Assembly (NCBI RefSeq): GCF_002284575.1
Contig: NZ_NPKJ01000071.1
Location: 1 to 64,000, forward strand
DNA: 64,000 nt
Source: Mesorhizobium temperatum
GTDB lineage: Bacteria; Pseudomonadota; Alphaproteobacteria; Rhizobiales; Rhizobiaceae
Direction of reading: 5' to 3'
A model generated the notes under the pieces. It saw nothing but the letters and a program-made list of their open reading frames with translations, searched no databases and was not told the origin of the DNA. Position numbers and translations under genes: made by a program. Numbering within the stretch: position 1 is the first letter of the stretch; each line of letters opens with the position of its first letter. This document shows, one piece after another, positions 35,629-45,648 of the stretch.

Positions 35629-35775
35629 ATGAACTTCTTGACGCACCTCATCGGCTACGCTGCCGCCATCCGCGAATTCGTCGCGCCGACCTACCGGCCG
35701 GAGCGCTATTACATGCGCGGCCCTGGCCCCGCTTGCGCACGCCGCGGCCACACGCTCGGCATCAGCGCGCACTGA
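35629..35775 (+). CDS. Possible small ORF, 48 residues
   Basis: ATG at 35629 follows GGGACAGGTAAA and opens a frame beginning MNFLTHLIGYAAAIREFVAP and ending HTLGISAH. The N-terminal half could be an amphipathic helix; the C-terminal half is rich in Arg, Gly and Pro. No family is recognised. It lies between the divergent DUF892 gene and the DCC-family gene. Being a gene is supported only by the ribosome binding site and reasonable codon use. Confidence 0.4.
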   Translation: MNFLTHLIGYAAAIREFVAPTYRPERYYMRGPGPACARRGHTLGISAH

Positions 35776-35972
35776 TGACGACCATGGAAAGCCGTCATGA
35801 CAGCCGGATCTGCAGGCCGGCCGCCGATCACCGTGCGACGACGTATCGCGCGGAACGTCCTGCGCTCGCCGACAGGCGGCGTGCGACAACACCAAAGTTC
35901 TAAGATTCTAGAGACTTTGATCTCGCAGCCGGCAAGCTTAGTGTCGTTTGACACCAAGCAGCCGGGACTCGC

Positions 35973-36488
35973 GTGACCACCCAGCCAGACAATCCTCCTG
36001 AAAAACCCGCCTTCGAAGCAAGCCAGCCGCTGATCGTGTTCGACGGCGTCTGCGTGCTGTGCTCGGGCTTCGTGCGCATGATGGTCGGGCTCGACCGCAA
36101 AAGCCGCTTCCGCTTCGCCACGGCGCAGTCACCGCTCGACGAAGCGCTGTTTCGAAAATACGGGCTGCGGACGGACTGCTACGAAACCAATCTGGCCCTC
36201 ATCGACGGCGCCGCCTTCACCCGGCTGGACAGGTTCGTTGCCGTGATGGCCGAACGGGGCTGGCGGTGGCGGGCGGCGAAGTCGTTGCTCCTGCTGCCGC
36301 GCCCGCTCCGCAACTGGCTCTATGATCGCGTTGCGAAGAACCGTTACGCGCTGTTCGGCAGGAAAGAGAGCTGCGAGATTCTTTCCGCCGAGTTGAAAGG
36401 CGGCTGGTTGGCTAAGCGCCGAGCCCCACCAGGTTTTCGCTTTGCCCGATATCGCGGGACCCTTAGCTTTTTGGGGGAGCCGCGATGA
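35973..36488 (+). CDS. DCC-family (DUF393) thiol-disulfide oxidoreductase-like protein
   Basis: The 171-residue protein (GTG start) shows the family motif IVFDGVCVLCSGFVRMM with Cys27 and Cys30, the DxxCxxC pattern after which the DCC family is named. The fold is predicted thioredoxin-like; physiological partners are unknown. The ATG of the following saccharopine dehydrogenase-like gene overlaps its stop by 4 bp, so both were one operon. A TTGACA hexamer occurs at 35948-35953, only 25 bp before the start codon. Confidence 0.88.
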   Translation: MTTQPDNPPEKPAFEASQPLIVFDGVCVLCSGFVRMMVGLDRKSRFRFATAQSPLDEALFRKYGLRTDCYETNLALIDGAAFTRLDRFVAVMAERGWRWRAAKSLLLLPRPLRNWLYDRVAKNRYALFGRKESCEILSAELKGGWLAKRRAPPGFRFARYRGTLSFLGEPR

Positions 36489-38203
36489 AGATCCTCATCG
36501 TCGGCAGCTATGGCAGCTTTGGCGGCCGGATCGTCGAATTGCTTGAAAACGAGCCGCGCCTGACCCTGATCGTCGCCGGGCGCTCGCTGACCAGGGCCGA
36601 TGCCTACTGCAAGAGCCGCGATCGTGCCGTCGCCCGGATCGTTCCGGCGCTGTTCGACCGCGACGGCGACCTCCCCGCTCTACTCGCCTGGCTGCGGCCC
36701 GATATACTGATCGATGCCAGCGGCCCGTTCCAGGCCTATGGGGAGGGCCGATATCGCCTGATCGAGGCCTGCATCGACCAGCGGGTGAATTATCTCGATC
36801 TTGCCGACGGCTCGGATTTCGTTGCCGGCGTGTCTGCGTTCAACGAGGCGGCGCGAACGGCTGGTCTTTTCGTGCTGTCCGGGGTCTCCAGTTTTCCGGT
36901 GCTGACGGCGGCGGCGGTGCGTCGCCTGTCTGTGGACATGGCGCGAGTCGACAGCATCCGCGGCGGCATCGCGCCGTCGCCCTTGCCGGTGTCGGCGAAA
37001 ACGTGATCCGCGCCATATCCGGCTATGCCGGCCAGCCGGTCAAGCTCGTGCGGAACGGTCGTTCAGCGCTAGGCCATCCGTTCACCGAACAGACGCGCTA
37101 CACGATCGCGCCGCCGGGCCGCCTGCCACTGAGAAATACGCTGTTCTCGCTGGTCGACGTTCCCGACCTGCGCGCGCTGTCAGAGCTTCGGCCGGAAGCG
37201 AAGACCATCTGGATGGGAGCCGGGCCGGCCCCGAAATGCTTCTCTGCGCCTTGATCGGGCTTGCCTGGCTGGTGCGCGCGCGAACAGTCCGCTCGCTTTC
37301 GCCGCTGGCCCCGCTCATGCAGCTGGCGACGAACCGGCTGCGCTGGGGCGAGCACCGCGGCGGTATGTTCGTCGAGGTGGCGGGATCGGACCAGACGGGC
37401 GTGGCGGTCACACGATCGTGGCACCTGCTGGCGGAGGGCAATGACGGGCCGCTGATCCCGTCGATGGCGGTCGAGGCGCTGGTCCGCAAGGCGCTGGATG
37501 GACATGAGGCGCCGCCGGGCGCGCGGGCTGCCGTACACGATTTGGAGCTTGAGGATTATGAAGCGCTGTTTGCCAGCAAGACGATCTACACAGGTTTCAG
37601 AAACGAACCCGTTGATTTGGACACCCCGCTTTATGCCGCCTTGCTCGGCGACGCCTGGCTAAGCCTGCCGGACGAGATCCGCGCCATGCATGATGGCACG
37701 ACGACAGCGGAAGGACGGGCGCGGGTCGAGCGCGGAGGTACTATCCTTGGCCGGCTAACGGCCTGGCTGGTCGGTTTCCGAAGCCGTGCGCCGATATTCC
37801 CATCCGTGTCCGGTTTGAAACCGGCGAGGATGGCGAGACCTGGACCCGGACATTCGGCACGCACGGTTTTTCAAGCCGACAGTACGCTGGCCGGGACCGG
37901 TCGCAGCGGCTGCTGTGCGAACGCTTCGGCCCGTTGACCTTCGCGATGGCGCTGGTCGCCGAAAATGGACGGCTGACGCTCGCCCTGCGTCACTGGAGCA
38001 TTTGGGGTCTGCCGCTGCCGCTGTGGCTGTGCCCGTGCTCGACATCCTACGAAACCGTGGAAGACGGCCGGTTCCGCTTCCATGTCGAGATTTCACACCG
38101 CTTCACTGGAACCATCGTCCGTTATCGCGGCTGGCTCGAACCTTCGCAGGGCTCCAGCACGGTCGCATCGCCTGCCGCCTTGGCGAGTTCGCGGCAGCCC
38201 TGA
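36485..38203 (+). pseudogene. Saccharopine dehydrogenase-like / DUF4166 protein, three frameshifts
   Basis: Four consecutive frames give one protein of about 570 residues: an NAD(P)-binding Rossmann part (MKILIVGSYGSFGGRIVELL, ASGPFQAYGEGRYRLIEACI), a middle part (ENVIRAISGYAGQPVKLVRN; TRSWHLLAEGNDGPLIPSMA), and a C-terminal DUF4166 part (RVRFETGEDGETWTRTFGTH; ETVEDGRFRFHVEISHRFTG). The frame breaks are near 36983 (TT for TAT), 37233 (CCGAAATG for CCGGAAATG) and 37778 (TTTCCG for TTTCCCG). Each is the loss of one base, and the rest is well preserved, so loss is recent or due to sequencing. The tail after RYRGWLEP overlaps the convergent DUF1850 gene by 82 bp. Function of the intact family is not established. 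Confidence 0.85.
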
Positions 38204-38499
38204 ACCGTGCACAGCGTCCAGCCTTCACCGGTCGCGCCAGAGGCCGCAAGCACAAGGCGCCGCTGCGGCGCCATCTTGGGTTTATAGATCCACCAGCCGT
38301 CCCGCAGCACCGAGCCTTGCGGCGGCTCCATGCCGGCGCCCGAGCCCTTGATCCGTGCCTCGACGATTTGCAAGCCGGAAGGCACGACCTTCCAGTCTTC
38401 CTGCCAATGCGTCTTTTCCACCGAATGTGTCCAGGACAGCGTGAAGGCGGCCACAGTGAGCGTCACCGTCTTGCCGGCGGCCAGGATACAGAGGCTCAT
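38122..38499 (-). CDS. DUF1850 protein of a TAXI-TRAP transporter cluster
   Basis: The 125-residue protein starts MSLCILAAGKTVTLTVAAFT and includes WTHSVEKTHWQEDWKV, SGLQIVEARIKGSGAGMEPP and a Trp-rich turn DGWWIYKP. This matches DUF1850, a small protein commonly encoded beside TAXI-type TRAP transporters, with the SVE-K-W-E pattern in an extracytoplasmic part after an N-terminal helix. Role unknown; perhaps an accessory of the transporter. It overlaps the stop of the fused permease gene by 4 bp. Confidence 0.88.
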   Translation of the reverse strand: MSLCILAAGKTVTLTVAAFTLSWTHSVEKTHWQEDWKVVPSGLQIVEARIKGSGAGMEPPQGSVLRDGWWIYKPKMAPQRRLVLAASGATGEGWTLCTVQGCRELAKAAGDATVLEPCEGSSQPR

Positions 38500-40598
38500 G
38501 CGGTGGCGGACGCCTGTCGCGCACGCCAGCAGTGCCAGCCGATCCAAACAAGAGAGAGCGCCCAGCCGGCTTCGTCAGTGAGCGGCAGGGCGGCAACCAG
38601 CAGCGCGCCGGCGGCGAAGGCGACGAAACGTTCCCACCAGGCCATGCGCCGGGCGAGGAACCCGACAGCCGCCGCGCCCCACAGGACGATGCCCATGCAG
38701 GCCTTGGCGACGATATAGGCGACCTCGACGGGATAGCCGAACTGAGCGGCGATCGGTCCGGCGTCCTGCAACATCAGCGCCGGGGTGTAGACCGCCATGA
38801 ACGGCACGACGAAGCCGGCGACGGCAAGCTTGGTGGCCTGGATGCCGATCTTGAGGCCGCTCTCCCTGGCCATTGGCGCGGCAGCGAAGGCGGCTAGCGC
38901 CACCGGCGGGGTGAGGTCGGCCATGATGCCGAAATAGAAAACGAACATATGGCTGACCACCAGCGGCACGCCGAGCGACAGCAGTGCCGGCCCGGCCAGC
39001 GACGAAGTGATGATGTAATTGGGGATCGTCGGTATGCCCATGCCGAGCACCAGACAGGTGAGCATGGTCAGCAGCAGCGACAGGAACAGATTGTTCTCGC
39101 CGATGGAGATGATCCAGCCAATGAAGGTCGAGGCGATGCCGGTGAGCGTCAACGTGCCGATGACGATGCCGACAATGGCGCATGCAATGCCGACCGGCAG
39201 CGCGTTCTTTGCTCCCTCGGCAAGCGAGTCCACGCATATAAGCAGCGTCTCGCGGCCGCCCTTGAAAGCGAAGCAGGCGACAATGAGCACAGCGATCACA
39301 AGACTGAGAATGTTGACGCCGAACCTCATGAAAGAGGCAGCGGCAAGCCCCAGCGCCAGCCAAAAGACGATGCGGAAGGCAAGCGGCCCGATCAGCGCCG
39401 CCAGCGGCGTGCCGAGGATGAGCACGATGGTCAGCGCCAGACCCATGGTGCCGGCGAAGATAGGCGTATAGCCGGCAAACAGCAGATAGACGAGCACGGC
39501 AAGCGGCAGCACCAGCGGCCAATGTCTCCTCACCGCGTCCCACGGATTGGGCAGGTCCGCTTTGGCCATGCCGTGCAGGTCGGCTTTGCCGGCTTCCAGA
39601 TGCACCTGCCAGAAACAGGCGCCGAAATAGAGCATTGCCGGGATGATCGCCGCCTTGACCACCTCGGCATAGGGGATGTTCAGCGTCTCGGCCATGATGA
39701 AGGCGACCGCCCCCATCACCGGCGGCATGATCTGGCCGCCCATCGACGAGGTCGCCTCGACGGCGCCGGCGAAGGCCGGGCGGAAGCCGAAGCGCTTCAT
39801 CAGCGGGATGGTGAACTGGCCGCTGGCGACCACATTGGCGACGCCGGAGCCGGAAATGGTGCCCATCAGCGCCGAGGACAGAACGCAGACCTGGGCCGGG
39901 CCGCCGCGCCACGAGCCGACCAGGCCAAGGGCGAAATCGTTGAACAGCGCGATCATGCCGGCGCGTTCGAGAAAGGCGGCGAAGACGACGAAGATGAAGA
40001 TATAGGCGGCCGAGACGTAGACCGGGGTGCCGTATATGCCTTCTGTGCCAAAGGCGAAGGTGTCGACGAGCTGGGCGAAATCATAGCCGCGATGGATGAA
40101 GGGCGGCGGCAGATGATTGCCGAAGAAAGCGTAGGCGAGGAAGATCAAGGCGATCAGGGCAAGCGGCAGCCCCATCAACCTCCGCGCGGCCTCGAAAACC
40201 AGCACGACCAGCACCGTGCCGACGATCAGGTCTGGCGTGGTGAGGAAGCCGGAGCGCCGGATGAGGTCGGTATAGAACACCCAATTGTAGAGGCCGGTGG
40301 CGAAGCCGAGCACACCGAGCCCCCAGAACACTGCTTTCGCCGGGACGCTTTTGGCGTGCAGATTGGCGATCAGGGCAAAGCCGAGCAGCAGCAAGAAACC
40401 GACATGCATGGCACGCACCACCTGGCTCGGCAGGTTGCCATAGGCGGCGATGTAGATCTGGAAGATGGAGAACGCGATGGCGATGAGAAAGGCGGCCTTG
40501 CCGGCGATGCCTTCGCCGAAACCCGGCGGCAGGCCTTCGACCGGGGCTTCGGCCGTGGGGGAGAGAATGGTCGGGGTCTCGGGATGGGCGTCGGTCAT
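38496..40598 (-). CDS. TRAP transporter fused permease (4TM/12TM)
   Basis: A 700-residue inner-membrane protein in which the small (DctQ-like) and large (DctM-like) TRAP subunits are fused, as is usual for TAXI systems. Visible signatures are GTEGIYGTPVYVSAAYIFIF, SGSGVANVVASGQFTIPLMK, ATSSMGGQIMPPVMGAVAFI and GMGIPTIPNYIITSSLAGPA. It uses a cation gradient to import a solute delivered by the binding protein encoded upstream. The start MTDAHPETPTIL at 40598 is chosen; the upstream open frame runs through the inverted repeat. Substrate unknown (glutamate, dicarboxylates and others occur in the family). Confidence 0.94.
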   Translation of the reverse strand: MTDAHPETPTILSPTAEAPVEGLPPGFGEGIAGKAAFLIAIAFSIFQIYIAAYGNLPSQVVRAMHVGFLLLLGFALIANLHAKSVPAKAVFWGLGVLGFATGLYNWVFYTDLIRRSGFLTTPDLIVGTVLVVLVFEAARRLMGLPLALIALIFLAYAFFGNHLPPPFIHRGYDFAQLVDTFAFGTEGIYGTPVYVSAAYIFIFVVFAAFLERAGMIALFNDFALGLVGSWRGGPAQVCVLSSALMGTISGSGVANVVASGQFTIPLMKRFGFRPAFAGAVEATSSMGGQIMPPVMGAVAFIMAETLNIPYAEVVKAAIIPAMLYFGACFWQVHLEAGKADLHGMAKADLPNPWDAVRRHWPLVLPLAVLVYLLFAGYTPIFAGTMGLALTIVLILGTPLAALIGPLAFRIVFWLALGLAAASFMRFGVNILSLVIAVLIVACFAFKGGRETLLICVDSLAEGAKNALPVGIACAIVGIVIGTLTLTGIASTFIGWIISIGENNLFLSLLLTMLTCLVLGMGIPTIPNYIITSSLAGPALLSLGVPLVVSHMFVFYFGIMADLTPPVALAAFAAAPMARESGLKIGIQATKLAVAGFVVPFMAVYTPALMLQDAGPIAAQFGYPVEVAYIVAKACMGIVLWGAAAVGFLARRMAWWERFVAFAAGALLVAALPLTDEAGWALSLVWIGWHCWRARQASATA

Positions 40599-40614
40599 TG
40601 GCGGATTCCTGGCG

Positions 40615-40759
40615 GGGCGCTCTCCCTCCCCTTGAGGGGAGGGTGGACAGCCGCCGAAGGCGGATGGACGGGTGGGGTCGTTGCGGCAGTGCGCGGCCTG
40701 AACCGACCCCACCCGCCTCGCTTCGCTCGGCACCCTCCCCTCAAGGGGAGGGAGCGCCC
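40615..40759. repeat. Large imperfect inverted repeat between TRAP genes
   Basis: The outer arms (about 40615-40645 and 40731-40759) are GGGCGCTCTCCCTCCCCTTG... and its complement, near-perfect over about 29 bp. Inner arms GGGTGGGGTCG (40670-40680) and CGACCCCACCC (40704-40714) pair as well. The right arm touches the stop codon of the binding-protein gene. As RNA it would form a long hairpin between the binding-protein and permease cistrons. Confidence 0.85.
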
Positions 40760-41721
40760 TACTTCACCAGCCCTTTCTCCTTGTAATACCTCTCGGCGCC
40801 TGGATGCAGCGGCACCGGCATGCCGTCGAGCGCCTTGGCCGGATCGATTGCTTTGGCGGCGGCGTGGGCGGCGGCGAGCTGGTCGAGGTTTTCGAACAGC
40901 AGCTTGGTCATCTGATAGGCAGTCTCGTCAGAGACGTCGGCATGGGTGATGAGGAAATTGCCGACGGCGGCGGTCGCGACATCCTCGGCCTGGCCCTCGT
41001 AGGTGCCCTTGGGAATGGTCACCGAAAGATAGGGCGAGCCGATCTTGGCGACGTCCTGGGCCGGTACGGCAACGACGTTGATCGGCACCGAGGTGGCGAG
41101 GTCGCGGATCGAGGCGACGCCGAGGCCAGCCGATTGCAGCGTGGCGTCGAGCTGGCGGTTCTTGATCAGCTCGACCGATTCGGCGAAGGGCAGATACTCG
41201 ACCCGTCCGAGGTCTTCGTATTTCAGCCCGGCGGCGGCGAAGATGGCGCGGGCATTGAGCTCCGTGCCGGAGGCCGGCGCGCCGACCGACAGGCTCTTGC
41301 CCTTGAGGTCGGCGAGCGTCTTGATGCCGGACTCCTTGCTGGCAACGATCTGGATGTAGTTGGGGTAGATGGCGGCGATGCCGCGCAGCTTGTCGAGTTT
41401 GCCCGGGAAGCCGGCTTCGGTGTTGCCCTCGGCGGCCAGCTTGACGGAATCGCCGAGCGCGAAGGCGATCTCGCCCTTGCCCTGCTGCAGCAGGTTGAGG
41501 TTCTCGACCGACGCTTTGGTCGCCTGCACCTGAGTGCGTGCGCCTTCGATGCCCTTGCCATAGATTTCCGACAGCGCGACGCCGAGCGGGTAGTAGACAC
41601 CTGAGGTCCCGCCGGTCAGCACGTTGATGAACTCCTGCGCCTTGGCCGGCACCGCGCCCAGGCCTAGCGACAGCGCCAGCGCGCCGGCGGCAACAAACTT
41701 CGTTCTGAAATTGAGCATCAT
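40759..41721 (-). CDS. TAXI-family TRAP transporter solute-binding protein
   Basis: The 320-residue periplasmic protein has a signal peptide (AAGALALSLGLGAVPAKAQ) and the TAXI signatures INVLTGGTSGVYYPLGVALS, GKGEIAFALGDSVKLAAEGN and LKGKSLSVGAPASGTELNAR. It captures the solute for the fused TRAP permease encoded next. The start may be either of the two adjacent Met codons (41721 or 41718). GGAGGAAAAC precedes them. First gene of the cluster SBP-permease-DUF1850. Confidence 0.94.
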   Translation of the reverse strand: MMLNFRTKFVAAGALALSLGLGAVPAKAQEFINVLTGGTSGVYYPLGVALSEIYGKGIEGARTQVQATKASVENLNLLQQGKGEIAFALGDSVKLAAEGNTEAGFPGKLDKLRGIAAIYPNYIQIVASKESGIKTLADLKGKSLSVGAPASGTELNARAIFAAAGLKYEDLGRVEYLPFAESVELIKNRQLDATLQSAGLGVASIRDLATSVPINVVAVPAQDVAKIGSPYLSVTIPKGTYEGQAEDVATAAVGNFLITHADVSDETAYQMTKLLFENLDQLAAAHAAAKAIDPAKALDGMPVPLHPGAERYYKEKGLVK

Positions 41722-41976
41722 GTTTTCCTCCCTGAAATATCATCGGCCGTACCGCCCTCGCCAGCACGAGCCGAGGCGAGTTTAGACAGCGGGTGGGAAA
41801 TGCCAACCCGCAATAATATCCATTAGACGAACGGCTGAGTGATGCCGCAACGCATGGCCGCTTGCGCGATGTGCGATCGGAGCCGAAAGATTTTCGCAGA
41901 GCCTGTCGAAATCGCGCGAGGCCGCGCGACATACGTTCGGCTCGCAACGATGCGGCCTTCGAAAATGGAGAAGACC

Positions 41977-42330
41977 ATGCGATACATGCTTTTGATCTAC
42001 GTGAACGAAGCCGCGATGGCGGCCGCGCCGACGGAGAAGACCTACGAGATCAGCGCAGCCTATGGCGCCTATACCGAGGCGTTGAAGAAGTCCGGCTCCT
42101 GGTTGGCCGGCGACCGGCTGAAGCCGACCCAAGCCGCGACCTCGGTGCGGATGGCCAACGGCAAGACCAACGTGCTCGACGGTCCCTATGCCGATACCAA
42201 GGAGCAGCTCGCCGGTTTCTACATGATCGAGGCGGAGGACGCCGACGCGGCTATTGCCTGGGCGGCGCGATGCCCAGCTGCCAGCACCGGCACGGTCGAG
42301 GTGCGGCCGATCTGGGAACAAACCATGTGA
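41977..42330 (+). CDS. YCII-related (DGPF-domain) protein
   Basis: The 117-residue protein starts MRYMLLIYVNEAAMAAAPTE and contains VLDGPYADTKEQLAGFYMIE, the DGPF signature, and GTVEVRPIWE. YCII-like proteins have a dimeric ferredoxin-like fold with a possible His-Asp site; enzymatic roles are mostly unproven. It overlaps the start of the sigma factor gene (TGATG). This pairing of DGPF protein and sigma factor is a conserved arrangement of group ECF42. GGAGAAG lies before the ATG. Confidence 0.92.
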   Translation: MRYMLLIYVNEAAMAAAPTEKTYEISAAYGAYTEALKKSGSWLAGDRLKPTQAATSVRMANGKTNVLDGPYADTKEQLAGFYMIEAEDADAAIAWAARCPAASTGTVEVRPIWEQTM

Positions 42331-43586
42331 TGACGAATGACCTGGAGGTCGCCCGGGCGGCGGCGGAAGCGGCCGCCCGGCAAAGCTACGGCAAGCTCGT
42401 CGCCTTCCTCGCCGCCCGCACGCGCGACGTGGCCGGCGCCGAGGACGCGCTGGCCGACGCCTTTGCGGCGGCGCTGGAGCGCTGGCCGCAAACCGGCGTG
42501 CCGCAGAAGCCGGAAGCCTGGCTGCTGGCGGTGGCGCGCAGACGCCGCGTCGACGCCGTCAGACGGCGGCTGACCGGCGAAGCGGCCCGCGACCATCTCA
42601 GGCTGATCGCCGAGGAGATGGAGGCCCGCATGGTCGATGAAGACCTGCCCGACGAGCGGCTACGGCTGATGTTTGCCTGTGCCCATCCGGCGATCGAGGC
42701 TGGCGTGCGCGCGCCGCTGATCCTGCAGGCCATTCTGGGCTTCGACGCAGCGACGATCGCCTCGGCCTTCCTGCTGTCACCGGCAACGATGGGCCAGCGC
42801 CTGGTGCGCGCCAAAAGCCGCATCCGCGAGACCGGCATTCCGTTCCGGGTGCCTGAAAGAACCGAGCTCGGCGAGCGGCTGGATGCGGTGCTGGAAGCGA
42901 TCTACGCCGCGTTTGCCGAAGGCTGGTCCGACCCGGCCGGCACCGAAACCCGCCGCCGCAATCTCGCGACCGAAGGCATCTGGCTCGGCCGGCTGGTAGC
43001 CTCGCTGATGCCGGATGAGCCGGAAGCGCTTGGCCTGCTGGCGCTGATGCTGTTTGCCGAGGCGCGGCGTGCGGCGCGGCGCAACGCCGCCGGAGACTAT
43101 GTGCCTTTGGCCGAGCAGGAGCTTGCACTGTGGGACGGAGCCTTGATTGACGAAGCGGAGACATTGCTGAAGCACGCCGCGGCCAAGGGCGTCGTCGGCC
43201 GCTATCAGCTCGAGGCAGCCGTGCAATCCGCCCATACGACAAGGCGGCTGACCGGCCGGACCGACTGGGCCGCGATCAAACAGCTCTATGATGCGCTGTC
43301 GGTGATTGCCGGCTCGCCGGTGGTATCGATCAACCGCGCGGTGGCCATCGCCGAGGCCGACGGCGCCGCGGCGGGATTGAGCGCACTTGATGGGCTTGGC
43401 GACGACAAACGGCTGCATGATTATCAGCCTTATTGGGCCGCCCGCGCGGGCCTTCTGGCCAGGCTCGGCAAAACTCGGGAGGCTACTGAGGCCTATGACC
43501 GGGCGATCGGCCTCGAACGCGACCCGGCCGTGCGCCGGTTCCTGCAGGCACGACGGGCTGGGCTCGGCCGCGTGGAAAAAGCCTGA
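42330..43586 (+). CDS. ECF sigma factor, ECF42 type with long C-terminal extension (DUF6596)
   Basis: The 418-residue protein has sigma region 2 (about 15-85; EDALADAFAAALERWPQTGV, PEAWLLAVARRRRVDAVRRR), region 4 (about 110-170; APLILQAILGFDAATIASAF, SPATMGQRLVRAKSRIRE) and a roughly 230-residue helical extension with TPR-like features (LKHAAAKGVVGRYQLEAAVQ, SINRAVAIAEADG). No anti-sigma gene is present. ECF42 members use the C-terminal extension in place of an anti-sigma factor and control the adjacent DGPF genes. Start and upstream stop overlap by one base (TGATG), indicating coupling. Confidence 0.93.
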   Translation: MTNDLEVARAAAEAAARQSYGKLVAFLAARTRDVAGAEDALADAFAAALERWPQTGVPQKPEAWLLAVARRRRVDAVRRRLTGEAARDHLRLIAEEMEARMVDEDLPDERLRLMFACAHPAIEAGVRAPLILQAILGFDAATIASAFLLSPATMGQRLVRAKSRIRETGIPFRVPERTELGERLDAVLEAIYAAFAEGWSDPAGTETRRRNLATEGIWLGRLVASLMPDEPEALGLLALMLFAEARRAARRNAAGDYVPLAEQELALWDGALIDEAETLLKHAAAKGVVGRYQLEAAVQSAHTTRRLTGRTDWAAIKQLYDALSVIAGSPVVSINRAVAIAEADGAAAGLSALDGLGDDKRLHDYQPYWAARAGLLARLGKTREATEAYDRAIGLERDPAVRRFLQARRAGLGRVEKA

Positions 43587-43601
43587 GACGTGGCGATCTG
43601 T

Positions 43602-44228
43602 TCAGGCAGGCCACATGGCGTGGGAGGCGTTCAGCTTCCGCATCACCGGATGCTCCCGCAACCCGGCCCACAGGCGTTCGATATTCGGCCAGGCGCTGGG
43701 GACCTTTTCAATCTCGGGATGCCAGGCCACCAGCATGACGAGATAGATGTCGGCCAGCGAGAGCCGGTCGCCGACCAGCCAGTCGCGGCTTTCGAGGGCA
43801 GCATCGAGAATGGCCAAGCCGCGATCCATTTCCGAGATCGCTGCCTGCTTGACGGCTTCCACGCCGCCGGGATCGGCCGTGTAGCGATGAGCGTAGAAGA
43901 ACCGCAGGTCAGCCGAATAGATGACCGATGACATGAACGTCATCCAGCGCAGGAAGTCGGCGCGGGCGGGCGAACTCACCGCCGGCGCCAGAGCTGCTTC
44001 CGGGTGGCGTTCGGCGAGCAGGATGCAGATCGCTGCCGATTCGGTCATCGAGCTTCCGTCCGGCAAGATCAGGACCGGGACCTGGTTCAAGGGGCTGATG
44101 TCGAGAAAGGCCTGATCGGGCGAGGCCGACTTCGGAACGTCGATCTGGTCGAAAGGCACGCCCGCCAAAGCGAGCGCTGCCTCGACGACAAAGCCGCCGG
44201 TGTTGGGGCGCGTATAAAGCCTGTACAT
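43602..44228 (-). CDS. Glutathione S-transferase family protein
   Basis: The 208-residue protein has the GST thioredoxin-fold domain (MYRLYTRPNTGGFVVEAALA; LNQVPVLILPDGSSMTESAA, with the cis-Pro and Glu-Ser glutathione contacts) and the alpha-helical domain (VGDRLSLADIYLVMLVAWHP). Start at 44228 fits the family; the 19-codon upstream extension does not. It is convergent with the sigma factor gene, with 15 bp between stops. Confidence 0.88.
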   Translation of the reverse strand: MYRLYTRPNTGGFVVEAALALAGVPFDQIDVPKSASPDQAFLDISPLNQVPVLILPDGSSMTESAAICILLAERHPEAALAPAVSSPARADFLRWMTFMSSVIYSADLRFFYAHRYTADPGGVEAVKQAAISEMDRGLAILDAALESRDWLVGDRLSLADIYLVMLVAWHPEIEKVPSAWPNIERLWAGLREHPVMRKLNASHAMWPA

Positions 44229-44394
44229 CAAATTCTCCGCCGGCCTGCAGGTCAGCGGCGATTTGAGCCGGAAGCACCGCTCCACTCAAGTGAGCGACGG
44301 CCGCCACAGGTGTTTTTTCAGCGGTCCAGCGCTGCCATCTGGGTCCTCGGTGCACGGGTGGAGCATGCCGCCCCTTAGGTGGACTAGCGCAAAC

Positions 44395-44474
44395 CCTCGA
44401 GATTGGCTGAAGCCCACCTACCTTCGAGGGCGGAGCAGGAGCGTAGCGACGTCGCTCCGCCCTGGGATGACGAA
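44395..44474. repeat. Intergenic repeat with CCTGGGATGACGAAG end, copy B
   Basis: CCTCGAGATTGGCTGAAGCC is followed by CCTACCTTCGAGGGCGGAGC, AGGAGCGTAGCGACGTCGCT and CCGCCCTGGGATGACGAAG. It matches copy A (28601-28690) including the GAGATTGGCYGAAGCC leader, and copy C (50999-51058). It ends 7 bp before the cysK stop codon. Confidence 0.8.
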
Positions 44475-44480
44475 GTGTAC

Positions 44481-45461
<981 letters not shown>

Positions 45462-45648
45462 TGGTTTCGCTCCCAAGAGTTAGGCGGGCAAGAGTCAGCC
45501 TGGCAAGAGTCAGGCAACTAAGTCTCGACCAGGCAGGATAAAGCCTTCGGCCGCGCAAGATAGTCTGCCGTTTGAAAATATCCGAGTGGGTCGAATGCTG
45601 AAGACACACTCGCCCCCGGAAAAGCATTTCAGCCGAGGCCAAAACTGG

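Noticed and set aside
38949-40949. A 666-codon plus-strand frame antisense to the TRAP permease
   Set aside because: It is rich in Arg, Gln, Asp and His without any domain, typical of the antisense of a membrane protein in GC-rich DNA.
42598-43242. A 214-codon minus-strand frame inside the sigma factor gene
   Set aside because: Arg/Pro/Ala-rich shadow with no motif; the plus strand has the sigma factor domains.
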